From UBA1370 sp964515115 (lineage in GTDB: Bacteria > Patescibacteriota > Microgenomatia > UBA1400 > PJMF01): 64,000 nt of DNA. Positions 16,444-24,728 of the stretch are shown here, one piece after another; positions within the stretch are counted from its first letter, which is position 1; each line of letters starts with the position of its first letter. The DNA is taken from positions 66,944 to 130,943 of the forward strand of contig CAZESB010000001.1 in the NCBI GenBank assembly GCA_964515115.1, in the 5' to 3' direction. Position numbers and translations under genes: made by a program. The notes under the pieces were generated by a model, which searched no databases, had not been told where the DNA came from, and saw only the letters and a list, made by a program, of their open reading frames with translations.

Positions 16444-17553
16444 ATGACATTGAGGATCGCTAAAATCATTTTATTTTTCACTACGACGGTTTTGATTTTT
16501 GTGAGTTTGGTTGCTGTAGCTGCTTTTGTGGGTGAGGCGCGCAATCGCGCTGAAAATAGCGGCAATAGTGGCAATGAAGCTAGCAACGGAGTCGAGGGGC
16601 AAGCAGAATTTTTGAGTGACGGCAGCGCGGAGGCAGAAGTCCCCGATTTTGCTTTTAAAGAATTAACGATTCCGTATTTGCGTGGTCGAGATTATCAGAG
16701 TAGCTTGGGTGGATTGGCAGAGGTAAGCCGGAATGGTGGCTACACTGCCTATCTCACCAGTTACGATTCTGATGGTTTTCGTGTCAACGGACTCCTGACG
16801 ATTCCCGACGGAGCAGAGCCGGCTGGCGGTTGGCCGGCGCTGGTTTTTGTTCACGGCTACATCCCGCCGACTCAATACCGGACTTTACAGCGCTACGAAG
16901 ATCACGTGGACTATCTGGCCAGGAGTGGTTTGGTAGTTTTTAAGATTGATTTGCGCGGGCATGGCAGCTCGGAGGGCAGTCCCAACGGTGCTTATTATTC
17001 CGGTGATTATGTTGTTGATACTCTCAATGCCCGCGCCGCTCTTCAAGCCACCGACTTTGTTAATGCTGACAAGATTGCCCTTTGGGGTCACAGTATGGCC
17101 GGCAACGTGGTGTTGCGCAGTTTTGTGGCCGCTCAAGATGTGCCGGCTATTGTTGTCTGGGCTGGCGCGGTATTTACTTACGATGACATGCGCCAGTTTG
17201 GTATCGAAGACAACAGTTATTCACCGCCGGCCGAGTACTCGGAGCGCCAGCGGGAGCGACGCCGACTGATGGAAACTTATGGTAATTTTAACGCTGAGAG
17301 TCAATTCTGGAGCCAAGTTGTTCCCACCAATTATTTAGCTGGCTTGCCGGGTGCTATTCAACTTCATCATGCTCTCGATGATCAAGTTACCAGCATTGAG
17401 TACAGCCGCAATCTCAGCCTTATTCTTGAAGAGAAGAGCGTCGAACATGAGTTCTATGAATATTCAGATGGCGGTCACAACCTCAACGGCAGCGCTTTCA
17501 CCAGTGCCATGCAAAGGACGGTGGATTTTCTTAAAAGAGAGCTGAGTTATTGA
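16444..17553 (+). CDS. Membrane-anchored alpha/beta hydrolase (prolyl-oligopeptidase-like)
   Basis: A 369-residue protein with an N-terminal membrane anchor (residues 5-30), a Gly/Asn/Ser/Glu linker, then an alpha/beta hydrolase. LVFVHGY forms the oxyanion region, KIDLRGHGSSEG the strand 4 loop, ALWGHSMAGNVV the nucleophile elbow (Ser at about 214), LHHALDDQV the acid and DGGHNL the His. The catalytic triad is complete. It likely acts outside the membrane on a peptide or ester; the substrate is unknown. A TATAAT at 16429-16434 with TGT upstream lies nine nucleotides before the ATG. Confidence 0.82.
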   Translation: MTLRIAKIILFFTTTVLIFVSLVAVAAFVGEARNRAENSGNSGNEASNGVEGQAEFLSDGSAEAEVPDFAFKELTIPYLRGRDYQSSLGGLAEVSRNGGYTAYLTSYDSDGFRVNGLLTIPDGAEPAGGWPALVFVHGYIPPTQYRTLQRYEDHVDYLARSGLVVFKIDLRGHGSSEGSPNGAYYSGDYVVDTLNARAALQATDFVNADKIALWGHSMAGNVVLRSFVAAQDVPAIVVWAGAVFTYDDMRQFGIEDNSYSPPAEYSERQRERRRLMETYGNFNAESQFWSQVVPTNYLAGLPGAIQLHHALDDQVTSIEYSRNLSLILEEKSVEHEFYEYSDGGHNLNGSAFTSAMQRTVDFLKRELSY

Positions 17554-17603
17554 CGCAACACTTTTATCAATAATATAACTTGCAATAGCATTATTCTTTA
17601 TGA

Positions 17604-17620
17604 TATAATAACGATATTAT
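17604..17620 (+). promoter_or_regulatory. TA-operon promoter overlapped by a palindromic operator
   Basis: TGA-TATAAT (-10 at 17604-17609) overlaps the palindrome ATAATA-ACGA-TATTAT (17605-17620), which reaches into the antitoxin start codon. This is the expected layout for self-repression by an AbrB-type antitoxin. Confidence 0.6.
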
Positions 17621-17870
17621 GAGAAATATTATTTCAATTACTTCAAGAGGTCAGCTAAATTTACCCAAAGCTTTACTAGATGATATGGATATTACTCCAC
17701 CTGTAAAAGCAATCGTTAGTCAAGTGGGTAATAAAATCATTGTTGAGCCACGCGCCAATTTTTGGTCACTAGAAGGCTCGCTCAAGTCAGAAAAAAAACT
17801 TTCTGATGTGGAACTCAGAGAAGCAAGAGAAGCATTCTCTAAAGAGTGGGGGAGTAATGAGCAAGGTTAG
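17619..17870 (+). CDS. vapB: AbrB/MazE-fold antitoxin (VapB-like)
   Basis: An 83-residue protein with an N-terminal swapped-hairpin DNA-binding domain: IISITSRGQLNLPKALLDDM and VSQVGNKIIVEPR. The C-terminal half (residues 48-83) is helical and charged, as expected for the toxin-binding tail. Its 3' end overlaps the toxin start by 14 bp, the usual antitoxin-first operon arrangement. It is AT-rich relative to neighbours, consistent with a mobile module. It probably represses its own promoter through the palindrome just upstream. Confidence 0.85.
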   Translation: MRNIISITSRGQLNLPKALLDDMDITPPVKAIVSQVGNKIIVEPRANFWSLEGSLKSEKKLSDVELREAREAFSKEWGSNEQG

Positions 17871-18237
17871 AACGAAACTTGTTGATACCAATGTGATTTT
17901 GCGCTATCTAGTTGGCGATAATAAAAGCCAACAATTGAGGGCGCGCGACTGGTTCTTGGCAGCAGAAGCGGGTGAGTTTGAGCTGGTGATTGCACCACTT
18001 GTAGTTGCGGAAGCCTGCTTCGTCTTGGAATCTTTTTATAAACTGGACAGAGCAGAAATTGCCCGAGCCTTCGAGGTTTTTTTGAGCCAAAAGTGGTTAC
18101 AGGTTCAAAATAGAGAAGTGCTGCTTGGTCTTTGGTCGCGATATATGAAAGGTCTACATTTTGTGGATAGTTATTTATTATCTTATGCAGACAATGAAAA
18201 GTATGGGATTTTGAGCTTTGATAAAGAGCTTAATTAA
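17857..18237 (+). CDS. vapC: PIN-domain ribonuclease toxin (VapC)
   Basis: A 126-residue PIN protein. The acidic catalytic residues are visible: Asp in LVDTNVIL, Glu in VVAEACFVLES, Asp in HFVDSYLL and Asp in LSFDKELN. VapC toxins cut RNA, often tRNA, when the antitoxin is degraded. The ATG at 17857 is used because a Shine-Dalgarno (GTGGGGGAG) precedes it; the longer in-frame start at 17806 would add a shadow of the antitoxin reading frame. Confidence 0.88.
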   Translation: MSKVRTKLVDTNVILRYLVGDNKSQQLRARDWFLAAEAGEFELVIAPLVVAEACFVLESFYKLDRAEIARAFEVFLSQKWLQVQNREVLLGLWSRYMKGLHFVDSYLLSYADNEKYGILSFDKELN

Positions 18238-18285
18238 AGTATCTCCAGAAGAATTTGCAACCAACCTGAATCTAACAACACCTGC

Positions 18286-18291
18286 TACAAT
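18286..18291 (+). promoter_or_regulatory. Extended -10 box TGC-TACAAT for ychF
   Basis: TACAAT with TGC upstream lies seven nucleotides before the ATG at 18299 and defines that start. Upstream in-frame codons from 18218 overlap the toxin gene. Confidence 0.5.
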
Positions 18292-18298
18292 ACACCTC

Positions 18299-19381
18299 AT
18301 GTCACTCTCAGTCGGAATCGTTGGTCTGCCCAATGTGGGGAAATCCACTTTGTTTAACGCGCTTTTAAAGCGCCAGGTGGCGTTGGCGGCCAATTATCCT
18401 TTTGCTACCATCGATCCCAACACTGGTGTAGTGCCGGTGCCGGACGAGCGCCTGGAAAAGTTGGCTAAAATTGTCAACACTCAAGTGATCAAACCCGCTA
18501 CTGTCGAGTTTGTCGATATCGCCGGTTTAGTGAAAGGGGCTGCCGAGGGTGAAGGCTTGGGCAACCAGTTCTTGGCTCACATTCGGGAAGTTGATTTAAT
18601 TGCTCATGTCATTCGTGGTTTTTCTAATGAACAAGTACTGCGAGAAGGCAGCATTGATCCTCAAACCGACCGTCAGATTATCGAGATGGAGCTGCTTTTA
18701 GCGGATATCGCCACTTTAGAAAAACAAAAAGAACCGAAAGCTAGTAAGGACAAAGATGAGTTATTTCGTTGGGCGGCGATCCAGAAAATGTTAGCGGCCG
18801 CCCGTAACGAAACCTTAATCGCCGCCGCTCTCACTACGCCTGAAGAACAGAAAATCGCTCGCGAACTTGGCCTGCTCACTGCCAAAACGATTCTTTACGT
18901 ACTAAATGTGGACGAAGCGGTAGTTAGCCAGCAAGAAACTCTAACTCAAAAGTTTGCCGCTGAACTTAAAATCAATCCCGACCAGCTCATCATCATCAGC
19001 GCCCAAATTGAAAGCGAACTTTCTTCTCTCAGCGACGAAGACCAAAAACTTTATCTCCGTGATCTTGGTCTGCAAAAGAGCGGTTTGGAGCGGTTGATCC
19101 AGCAAGCTTACCAACAACTAAAGCTGCAAAGCTTCCTCACCGCCGGCGAAAAAGAAGTTCGTGCCTGGACCATCCGTCAAGGCACCACCGCGCCACAAGC
19201 AGCCGGCGTTATTCACACCGATTTTGCCAAAAAATTTATCAAAGCTAAGGTGGCTAACTACCACGATTTCCTCGAGCACAACGGCTGGAAAGGTCTGAAA
19301 GAAAGCGGCAAACTTCGGTTGGAAGGTAAAGATTACCTGATGCAGGAGGGTGACGTGGTTGAGTTCATGATCGGTGCCTAA
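18299..19381 (+). CDS. ychF: Ribosome-binding ATPase/GTPase YchF (OLA1 family)
   Basis: A 360-residue Obg-like P-loop protein. GIVGLPNVGKSTLFNALL is the P-loop, EFVDIAGLVKGAAEGEGLGN the G2/G3 switch region with AEGEG, and ILYVLNVDE the divergent G4 (NVDE), which accounts for the family's preference for ATP. The C-terminal TGS domain (RQGTTAPQAAGVIHTDF, FIKAKV) is complete. YchF binds the ribosome and responds to stress. It is leaderless-type, starting 60 bp after vapC. Confidence 0.95.
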   Translation: MSLSVGIVGLPNVGKSTLFNALLKRQVALAANYPFATIDPNTGVVPVPDERLEKLAKIVNTQVIKPATVEFVDIAGLVKGAAEGEGLGNQFLAHIREVDLIAHVIRGFSNEQVLREGSIDPQTDRQIIEMELLLADIATLEKQKEPKASKDKDELFRWAAIQKMLAAARNETLIAAALTTPEEQKIARELGLLTAKTILYVLNVDEAVVSQQETLTQKFAAELKINPDQLIIISAQIESELSSLSDEDQKLYLRDLGLQKSGLERLIQQAYQQLKLQSFLTAGEKEVRAWTIRQGTTAPQAAGVIHTDFAKKFIKAKVANYHDFLEHNGWKGLKESGKLRLEGKDYLMQEGDVVEFMIGA

Positions 19382-19389
19382 TTTTATGC

Positions 19390-19479
19390 TATAATACGGT
19401 TCAACAATATTAATTAATTCTGTCTGTTCGCCGGCGGCGGACTCCAAAGCTCTAAGGCAGAATGAAAGGAGCAAAAATA
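19390..19479 (+). promoter_or_regulatory. rpsF promoter and possible autoregulatory leader
   Basis: TGC-TATAAT at 19390-19395 lies 84 bp before the ATG. The leader includes TTCTG...CAGAA complementary ends enclosing a GC-rich block (CGCCGGCGGCGG). rpsF leaders in other bacteria often hold an S6:S18 binding motif; I cannot confirm that motif here. Confidence 0.45.
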
Positions 19480-19839
19480 ATGAAACTTCCACCAAAAGAC
19501 TTGGTGCGTTCCTACGAGTTAACTTTCGTCATTCCCGGCGATCGGACTAGTGTGCAAGTAGCCGCTGTTGATACTGCGGTCAAAGCCTTGGCCAAAAAAC
19601 ATAAAATTAAAGTAGTTTCAGAAGAGGACTGGGGTAAAAAAGAGTTGGCCTACACCATTACTCACCAAGCCAAGCACCACCATGAGGGCTATTATCATCA
19701 CTTGGTTTTGGAAACGGCAGCGGGTAATGTTCGAGATTTTGAGCAGGATATTCTGCTCAACGAAGACATTATGCGCCACTTATTAGTCATTGCGGAGGCA
19801 ACTCCGGCGGTAACAGTACCTGAATCAGCAAAGGAGTAA
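19480..19839 (+). CDS. rpsF: Small ribosomal subunit protein bS6
   Basis: A 119-residue protein of the S6 ferredoxin-like fold: DLVRSYELTFVIPGDR, then EEDWGKKELAYTITHQ (the WGKRxLAYxI signature of S6) and RDFEQDILLNEDIMRHLLV near the C-terminus. The start at 19480 has a Shine-Dalgarno (AAAGGAG); an in-frame ATG at 19462 lies upstream of it. It is first in an rpsF-ssb-rpsR operon. S6 pairs with S18 in the 30S platform. Confidence 0.93.
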   Translation: MKLPPKDLVRSYELTFVIPGDRTSVQVAAVDTAVKALAKKHKIKVVSEEDWGKKELAYTITHQAKHHHEGYYHHLVLETAAGNVRDFEQDILLNEDIMRHLLVIAEATPAVTVPESAKE

Positions 19840-19936
19840 GTTCTACAGTTAATTCAAGCTAAGACCTATAGATTAAGCACAGTAATAGAGAGTACAGGCC
19901 GCTTTAGCGGTTTAACCGGTACAGAAAGGATGATTC

Positions 19937-20413
19937 ATGTCAGTCCGCTCACTTAATAAAGTAATGTTAATCGGGAATCTTACCCGAGATCCCAACCTCC
20001 GCTACACCCCCAATAACACGGCGGTGTGTTCATTTGGGTTGGCCACCAATCGTTCCTGGACCCCCAATGAAGGTGGCGAAAAGCAAGAAAGGGTGGAATA
20101 TCACAACGTTGTGGCTTGGTCTAAGCTGGCGGAAATTTGCGAGCAACTCCTACACAAGGGAGACAAGGTTTATGTCGAAGGTCGACTGCAAACCAGAGAA
20201 TGGAAAACCGAAGACAATGTCGAACGCAGGACCACCGAAGTAATCATTGATAACATGATCTTGCTCAGAACGGCGTCTGGTGCCGGTGTTGGTGATGACG
20301 ATGATGATGATAACAGCAGTAGCACCGCCGCCGCCAGCATCTCGGACGATGATATGCCCAGCGCGGATGACGTTTCTGAAGCAGAAGACGTAGCCGACGA
20401 TGTCCCGTTTTAG
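19937..20413 (+). CDS. ssb: Single-stranded DNA-binding protein
   Basis: A 158-residue SSB with the OB fold: LNKVMLIGNLTRDPNLRYTP, FGLATNRSW, WSKLAEICEQLLHKGDKVYV and EGRLQTREW. The C-terminal tail is Asp/Ser-rich and ends in DDVPF, the protein-docking tip. It protects single strands during replication and repair. A Shine-Dalgarno (AAAGGA) sits before the ATG. It lies between rpsF and rpsR in the common bacterial order. Confidence 0.95.
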   Translation: MSVRSLNKVMLIGNLTRDPNLRYTPNNTAVCSFGLATNRSWTPNEGGEKQERVEYHNVVAWSKLAEICEQLLHKGDKVYVEGRLQTREWKTEDNVERRTTEVIIDNMILLRTASGAGVGDDDDDDNSSSTAAASISDDDMPSADDVSEAEDVADDVPF

Positions 20414-20452
20414 GGAAAAGTTGGCTCAATAAGGTTCAATAGAAAGGAAATT

Positions 20453-20668
20453 ATGGTCAAAAAAACCTCTCAGGGCAGAGCTAAAACTGATCCTCAGGCA
20501 ACTTTTTCATACAAAAATTATGAAACTTTGCGCCGATTTATTACCACTCAAGGATCAATTCTTTCCAGGAGTGAAACTCGACTGACGCAAAAACAGCAGC
20601 GTGGTTTAGCCAAAGCAATCAAGAGAGCCAGGCATTTAGCCTTGTTGCCCTTTACTCAAACCGTATAA
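20453..20668 (+). CDS. rpsR: Small ribosomal subunit protein bS18
   Basis: A 71-residue basic protein with the family core YKNYETLRRFITTQG, then LTQKQQRGLAKAIKRARH and ALLPF. It follows ssb with a Shine-Dalgarno (GAAAGGAA). A terminator follows immediately, closing the rpsF operon. No zinc-binding Cys is present, so this is the Cys-free form. Confidence 0.95.
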   Translation: MVKKTSQGRAKTDPQATFSYKNYETLRRFITTQGSILSRSETRLTQKQQRGLAKAIKRARHLALLPFTQTV

Positions 20669-20679
20669 GCCAGGAAAAA

Positions 20680-20704
20680 TGCCCCTCATCCAGGGGTATT
20701 TTTC
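20680..20704 (+). terminator. Rho-independent terminator after rpsR
   Basis: CCCCT (20682-20686) pairs with AGGGG (20692-20696), extended by AT/AT flanks, followed by TATTTTTC. Confidence 0.85.
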
Positions 20705-20785
20705 TGCGGAAACTTGCGGGAGCGTCTATGTCCAAGGCAACTATGGCAGGATAATTCTAGTTTTGAAAAAACCAGCGTTTCTGCG

Positions 20786-20791
20786 TACAAT
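20786..20791 (+). promoter_or_regulatory. -10 box TACAAT for the ctpA-htrA pair
   Basis: TACAAT lies nine nucleotides before the ATG at 20801 and supports that start over a longer in-frame reading from 20714, which would overlap the terminator flank. Confidence 0.45.
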
Positions 20792-20800
20792 AAAAACCTC

Positions 20801-22060
20801 ATGAGCATTCAACCAGTCACTATTCGCAGTTTGATTATCGCCTTGTTGCTGGTGACGGCTGGGTTTTTTGCCGAGTACCGGTATGGTCTGGTAGAAAAAT
20901 TTATCAGAGAAACGCCGGAGGCAGCGTTTTTGCAGCGACCTTCAGCCAGATCGCTGGTCACCAACACCGAAATTCCCGCTGACAAACAAAAAGATGTTTC
21001 TTTCCAAACTTTCTGGGAAGTTTGGAGTTACTTGGAGCGCGATTATTTGGAGCCTGGCGATATCAATGCCGAAAATATGGTCAATGGTGCTATTGCCGGC
21101 ATGACCTCGGCGCTAGGAGATCCTTACACGGTTTATTTGCCGCCGGCAGATAACCAGCGCAGCGGCGAAGATTTGGCCGGGGCTTTTTATGGCATCGGTA
21201 TTGAATTGGGCTATGTGGAAGGAATTTTGGCCGCGGTAGCCCCTCTGAGAGGAACGCCCGCTGAGACAGCTGGTATTCAGGCCGGCGACTTGATCATTAA
21301 CGTCAAAGATGAAGCTAAAAGTATTGATGAAGACTCGACTCAGTGGTCGCTTAATAAGGCTGTTGACACTATTCGTGGTCCCAAAAACACGCCGATTACC
21401 CTGACTTTGGTGAGAGAAGGTGTGAATGAGCCGTTTGAGCTGACGATTCTGAGAGACGAGATTGTGGTTGAATCAGTGGAAGTAGAGTTTGTTGAGCATG
21501 CCGGTAAGCGGGTGGCTCACATCATGCTTTCTCGATTTGGCGAGAGAACCAACGGTGAGTGGGATGCGGTAGTTAATGAAATTCTGAAAAATAGGCAAGG
21601 TCTGGATGGAATTATTTTAGACATGCGCAACAATCCGGGTGGCTTTTTTGACGGAGCGATTATTATTGCCTCTGAATTTATTGATTCTGGCGTGGTGGTG
21701 ACACAAAAAGGCCAGTTTACCGAGCAAGATTACAACACCAGAGGCCGCGCCCGCCTGAGTTGGGCGCCGATAGAGGTGCTGGTCAACAAAGGCAGCGCTT
21801 CTGCTTCAGAAATTGTGGCCGGAGCCTTGCGGGACAGAAAAGACGCCAGGCTGATTGGCCAGCAGACGTTTGGCAAGGGCACGGTTCAGGATCGAAAAGA
21901 ACTTTCTAATGGTGGTGGCTTACATGTCACTGTTGCTCGCTGGATGCTGCCGGGCGGAGACTGGATTCATGACAGTGGTATTCCGGTTGACATTGAAGTT
22001 GAGCAGGATTTTGAAACTGAAGTTGACGAACAGTTGCTGAAAGCGATTGAAGAATTATGA
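20801..22060 (+). CDS. ctpA: Carboxyl-terminal processing protease (S41), membrane-anchored
   Basis: A 419-residue protein: N-terminal membrane anchor (residues 7-25), an FWEVWSYLERDYLEP helix, SALGDPYTVYLPP, a PDZ domain (GIGIELGYVEG... TAGIQAGDLIINV) and the S41 protease domain with GIILDMRNNPGGFFDGA, NKGSASASEIVAGAL (catalytic Ser, about residue 333) and FGKGTVQ (Lys, about 358). The Ser/Lys dyad is complete. It cleaves exported or misfolded proteins from their C-termini. It overlaps htrA by 4 bp, so the two proteases are made together. Confidence 0.93.
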   Translation: MSIQPVTIRSLIIALLLVTAGFFAEYRYGLVEKFIRETPEAAFLQRPSARSLVTNTEIPADKQKDVSFQTFWEVWSYLERDYLEPGDINAENMVNGAIAGMTSALGDPYTVYLPPADNQRSGEDLAGAFYGIGIELGYVEGILAAVAPLRGTPAETAGIQAGDLIINVKDEAKSIDEDSTQWSLNKAVDTIRGPKNTPITLTLVREGVNEPFELTILRDEIVVESVEVEFVEHAGKRVAHIMLSRFGERTNGEWDAVVNEILKNRQGLDGIILDMRNNPGGFFDGAIIIASEFIDSGVVVTQKGQFTEQDYNTRGRARLSWAPIEVLVNKGSASASEIVAGALRDRKDARLIGQQTFGKGTVQDRKELSNGGGLHVTVARWMLPGGDWIHDSGIPVDIEVEQDFETEVDEQLLKAIEEL

Positions 22061-23226
22061 ACATGCATTCAGTTCGATCTTTTATCATTGGTTTGCTGGT
22101 TTCGATTCTGTTTTTAGCCAGCTTTTTCCTGGGAGCAATAGCCGACCGAGTTTTTGTTTTAAAACCGCTGGATTTTTTGCTTAATCGGAGTGGGAGACTG
22201 GTGCAGAATCAGCAACAGCGGCCGCTGCCCAACTTGCGGGAATTACTGACAGATGAGACTTATTTAGTGGCCACAGTGGCGGAAAATACCTCCGACTCGG
22301 TGGTGACAGTTGCTGTGAGAAGGCAAGAACAACAGCTTAATCCTTTTGGCTTTTTTGGTTTTGGCTTTGGTTTTCCCAGTGGAGAAGTGCAGGAAGTGCA
22401 GCGTGATATCGGCAGTGGTTTTGTAGTTGAGGGGAATCTGGTGGTGACCAACAAGCACGTGGTGGCTGATGCCAGCGCCGCTTACTTGATCATTGATAAT
22501 AACGACAATGAGTATCAGGTGGTGAATATTTACCGTGATCCTGCCAATGATTTGGCTATTTTGCGAGTTGAGAATATCAACTTACCGGCTTTAACGCTCG
22601 GCGATTCAGATCAGATCAGGGTTGGTGAGCCGGCCATTGCTATTGGGACAGCACTCGGGGAGTTTCGCCATACGGTTACTTCTGGGGTGATTTCTGGTTT
22701 GGGACGAGGGATTCAGGCAGGCAGTGCTTTTAGTCAGCTCGAAACACTAGAGGGAGTGATTCAGACTGATGCTGCTATCAATCCCGGTAACTCAGGTGGG
22801 CCGCTTTTAAATGCTGTCGGAGAAGTAATTGGGGTCAATGTGGCGGTGACACAAGGAGCCGAGAATATTGGTTTTGCCATTCCGATTAATGTGGTCAAAG
22901 CTTCGCTCAATAATTTTAATGAAACCGGCCAGTTTGATCGGCCATTTTTGGGGGTGAGATATCAGCTTATTTCTGAGCAGGCAGCGGTGGCCAACGAAAT
23001 TCCCCAAGGAGCTTATATTGCTGAAGTGGTGGCTGGTTCTGTGGCAGCCGAGGCAGGAATTGAGCCGGGCGATGTTTTGCTGAGTATTGATGGGGAGCGG
23101 CTGAATGAGGAGCGCGACCTGGCAGTGATAATTAACAACAAGCGGGTGGGACAGAGAGTGGAATTGGAGTATTGGTCGGAAGGGAGTCGGCTCAGGGCAA
23201 CGGTGACGCTGAGGGCTTCAGAGTAG
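22057..23226 (+). CDS. htrA: HtrA/DegP-type serine protease with one PDZ domain
   Basis: A 389-residue protein with an N-terminal membrane anchor (residues 6-30), a trypsin-like domain and a C-terminal PDZ. The triad is His in VVTNKHVVAD (about 134), Asp in DPANDLAILRV (about 165) and Ser in NPGNSGGPLL (about 246). The PDZ domain (AEAGIEPGDVLLSIDGE) is single, as in DegS. A Phe/Gly-rich linker (FGFFGFGFGFP) precedes the protease. It overlaps ctpA by ATGA, indicating coupled translation of two envelope quality-control proteases. Confidence 0.93.
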   Translation: MNMHSVRSFIIGLLVSILFLASFFLGAIADRVFVLKPLDFLLNRSGRLVQNQQQRPLPNLRELLTDETYLVATVAENTSDSVVTVAVRRQEQQLNPFGFFGFGFGFPSGEVQEVQRDIGSGFVVEGNLVVTNKHVVADASAAYLIIDNNDNEYQVVNIYRDPANDLAILRVENINLPALTLGDSDQIRVGEPAIAIGTALGEFRHTVTSGVISGLGRGIQAGSAFSQLETLEGVIQTDAAINPGNSGGPLLNAVGEVIGVNVAVTQGAENIGFAIPINVVKASLNNFNETGQFDRPFLGVRYQLISEQAAVANEIPQGAYIAEVVAGSVAAEAGIEPGDVLLSIDGERLNEERDLAVIINNKRVGQRVELEYWSEGSRLRATVTLRASE

Positions 23227-23230
23227 AGTT

Positions 23231-24229
23231 TTACTCAGTTGTGGTGTTGACCACTTCGGCTTCGGCGTCAGTTTTTCTCAGTGCTAGAATTAGCTCGGTG
23301 AACATTTCTTCAAGAAAACCGTTAAGGATTTCCGGCAAGTTGTGCCAAGATTGTTTGGTGCGGTGGTCGGTAATCCGGTTTTGGGGGTAGTTGTAGGTGC
23401 GGATTTTTTCACTGCGGCGCGCGCGCCCAATGGCGCTGCGCGCCTTCCCAATCTTGGCCAGTCTTTTTTCTTCTTCAATTTCCCACAACTGTGAGCGCAA
23501 CAGCTCCAAGGCCAGCTTGCGATTTTGTTCCTGTTTTTTCTCCTGCCTGGAAGTGACCACAATGCCGCTCGGCAGATGAGTCAGCCGCACGGCGCTACTG
23601 GTTTTGTTAACACTTTGCCCACCAGCGCCGCTCGAACGCATAAACTGCCAATCTAAATCTTCATCACGAATCTCTACAGCATTAACCGCCACCTCAGGCA
23701 GAACCGCCACCGAACAAGTAGAAGTATGGATCCTGCCCTGAGCCTCAGTTGCTGGCACCCGCTGAACTCGGTGTACGCCGGACTCATATTTAAATAACTC
23801 GTAAGCCGTTACTTCAGGAATTTCCTCGGTCTGGAGTGCTGCCAGTTCCCGAGTTTTGCCTTGAACCTTAATCACCAAATCATCAATATAATGAAATTTC
23901 AGCCCTAGTTTTTCGATAAAGCGAATGTACATCCGCAAAATATCATTGGCCCAGATTTTGGCTTCATCGCCGCCGGCTCCGGGTCGCAGCTCAATAGTGC
24001 AGTTTACTTGTTGAGCATCGGCAGCCGTGCCTTCACCAGCGGCCAGATTCTGCTCATACTCAAGCGCCGCCTTTTCCAGCGCCGCCTTTTGGATTTTCAG
24101 CTGGGCAATCTCGCCTTCAGCCAAAGCTTTCAGCTCTTCATCGCCAGCTTGTAGCAGCACCTCAGCCTCAGTTAGTTGCTGATTAAGATGGTCGATTTGA
24201 TCTTGGTAAGGATTGAACATTGAACTCAT
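23231..24229 (-). CDS. prfA: Peptide chain release factor 1
   Basis: A 332-residue release factor with RVPATEAQGRIHTSTC, the PAT tripeptide that recognises UAG/UAA, and SSGAGGQSVNKTSSAVRL with the catalytic GGQ. It is a little shorter at the N-terminus than the usual 355-360. The start is set at 24229 because TGC-TACAAT (complement of 24236-24241) ends six nucleotides upstream of it; an in-frame ATG at 24253 lies upstream of that promoter. RF2 is not in the window, but TGA is used as a stop. It stops 4 bp after the htrA stop on the other strand. Confidence 0.93.
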   Translation of the reverse strand: MSSMFNPYQDQIDHLNQQLTEAEVLLQAGDEELKALAEGEIAQLKIQKAALEKAALEYEQNLAAGEGTAADAQQVNCTIELRPGAGGDEAKIWANDILRMYIRFIEKLGLKFHYIDDLVIKVQGKTRELAALQTEEIPEVTAYELFKYESGVHRVQRVPATEAQGRIHTSTCSVAVLPEVAVNAVEIRDEDLDWQFMRSSGAGGQSVNKTSSAVRLTHLPSGIVVTSRQEKKQEQNRKLALELLRSQLWEIEEEKRLAKIGKARSAIGRARRSEKIRTYNYPQNRITDHRTKQSWHNLPEILNGFLEEMFTELILALRKTDAEAEVVNTTTE

Positions 24230-24262
24230 AGCACTATTGTAGCAGGGCTTCAACAGGCTGAG

Positions 24263-24634
24263 CTATTCGGCTTTAGTTTGCTTAGCTTTATCCGCAGTAG
24301 GAACTTCAGTTTTGGCCTTTTCATCAGCTTTTTTAGTTTCCTGGCGCAGTTGAGTTTGTTGCTCACGCAGCAGTTCGCGGTAAGACTTAGGATCTGCAGC
24401 TTTAACCGATTTTTTGGCAGCTTTTCTTGGTTGAGCAGCGGCCATTTTCTTCTTAAACTTGTCAACCCGTCCCTGGCGGTCAATAAACTTGACTTCACCA
24501 GTAAAAAAAGGGTGGCACTTGTTGCAGATGTCCACTTCTAGAGTCGGTTGATTTGAGCCAATCACAAAAGTATTGCCGCAACTGCAGGTTACCTGGCAGT
24601 CACTGTACCAAGTGGGATGGATACCTTTTTGCAT
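24263..24634 (-). CDS. rpmE: Large ribosomal subunit protein bL31 with C-terminal extension
   Basis: A 123-residue protein. The first 70 residues are canonical bL31: MQKGIHPTWY, then VTCSCGNTF and VDICNKCHPFFTG, with Cys residues of the zinc-binding form, and RVDKFKKK. The remaining 50 residues are a Lys/Ala/Glu-rich extension, possibly rRNA-binding and disordered. TACAAT (complement of 24666-24671) lies upstream with a leader of roughly 30 nt. It precedes prfA, an arrangement known from other bacteria. Confidence 0.93.
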   Translation of the reverse strand: MQKGIHPTWYSDCQVTCSCGNTFVIGSNQPTLEVDICNKCHPFFTGEVKFIDRQGRVDKFKKKMAAAQPRKAAKKSVKAADPKSYRELLREQQTQLRQETKKADEKAKTEVPTADKAKQTKAE

Positions 24635-24728
24635 AATTTCTTTCTTCTATCCTGAACAAGCAGTTATTGTACCACAAAAACTCGGGCTGTGGAGGCAAAA
24701 ATTGGTAGTGGCGAGATTAGCTTTTCCC

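Noticed and set aside
24658..24728. Non-coding RNA in the rpmE upstream gap
   Set aside because: Only a promoter and short leader are visible; no paired structure.
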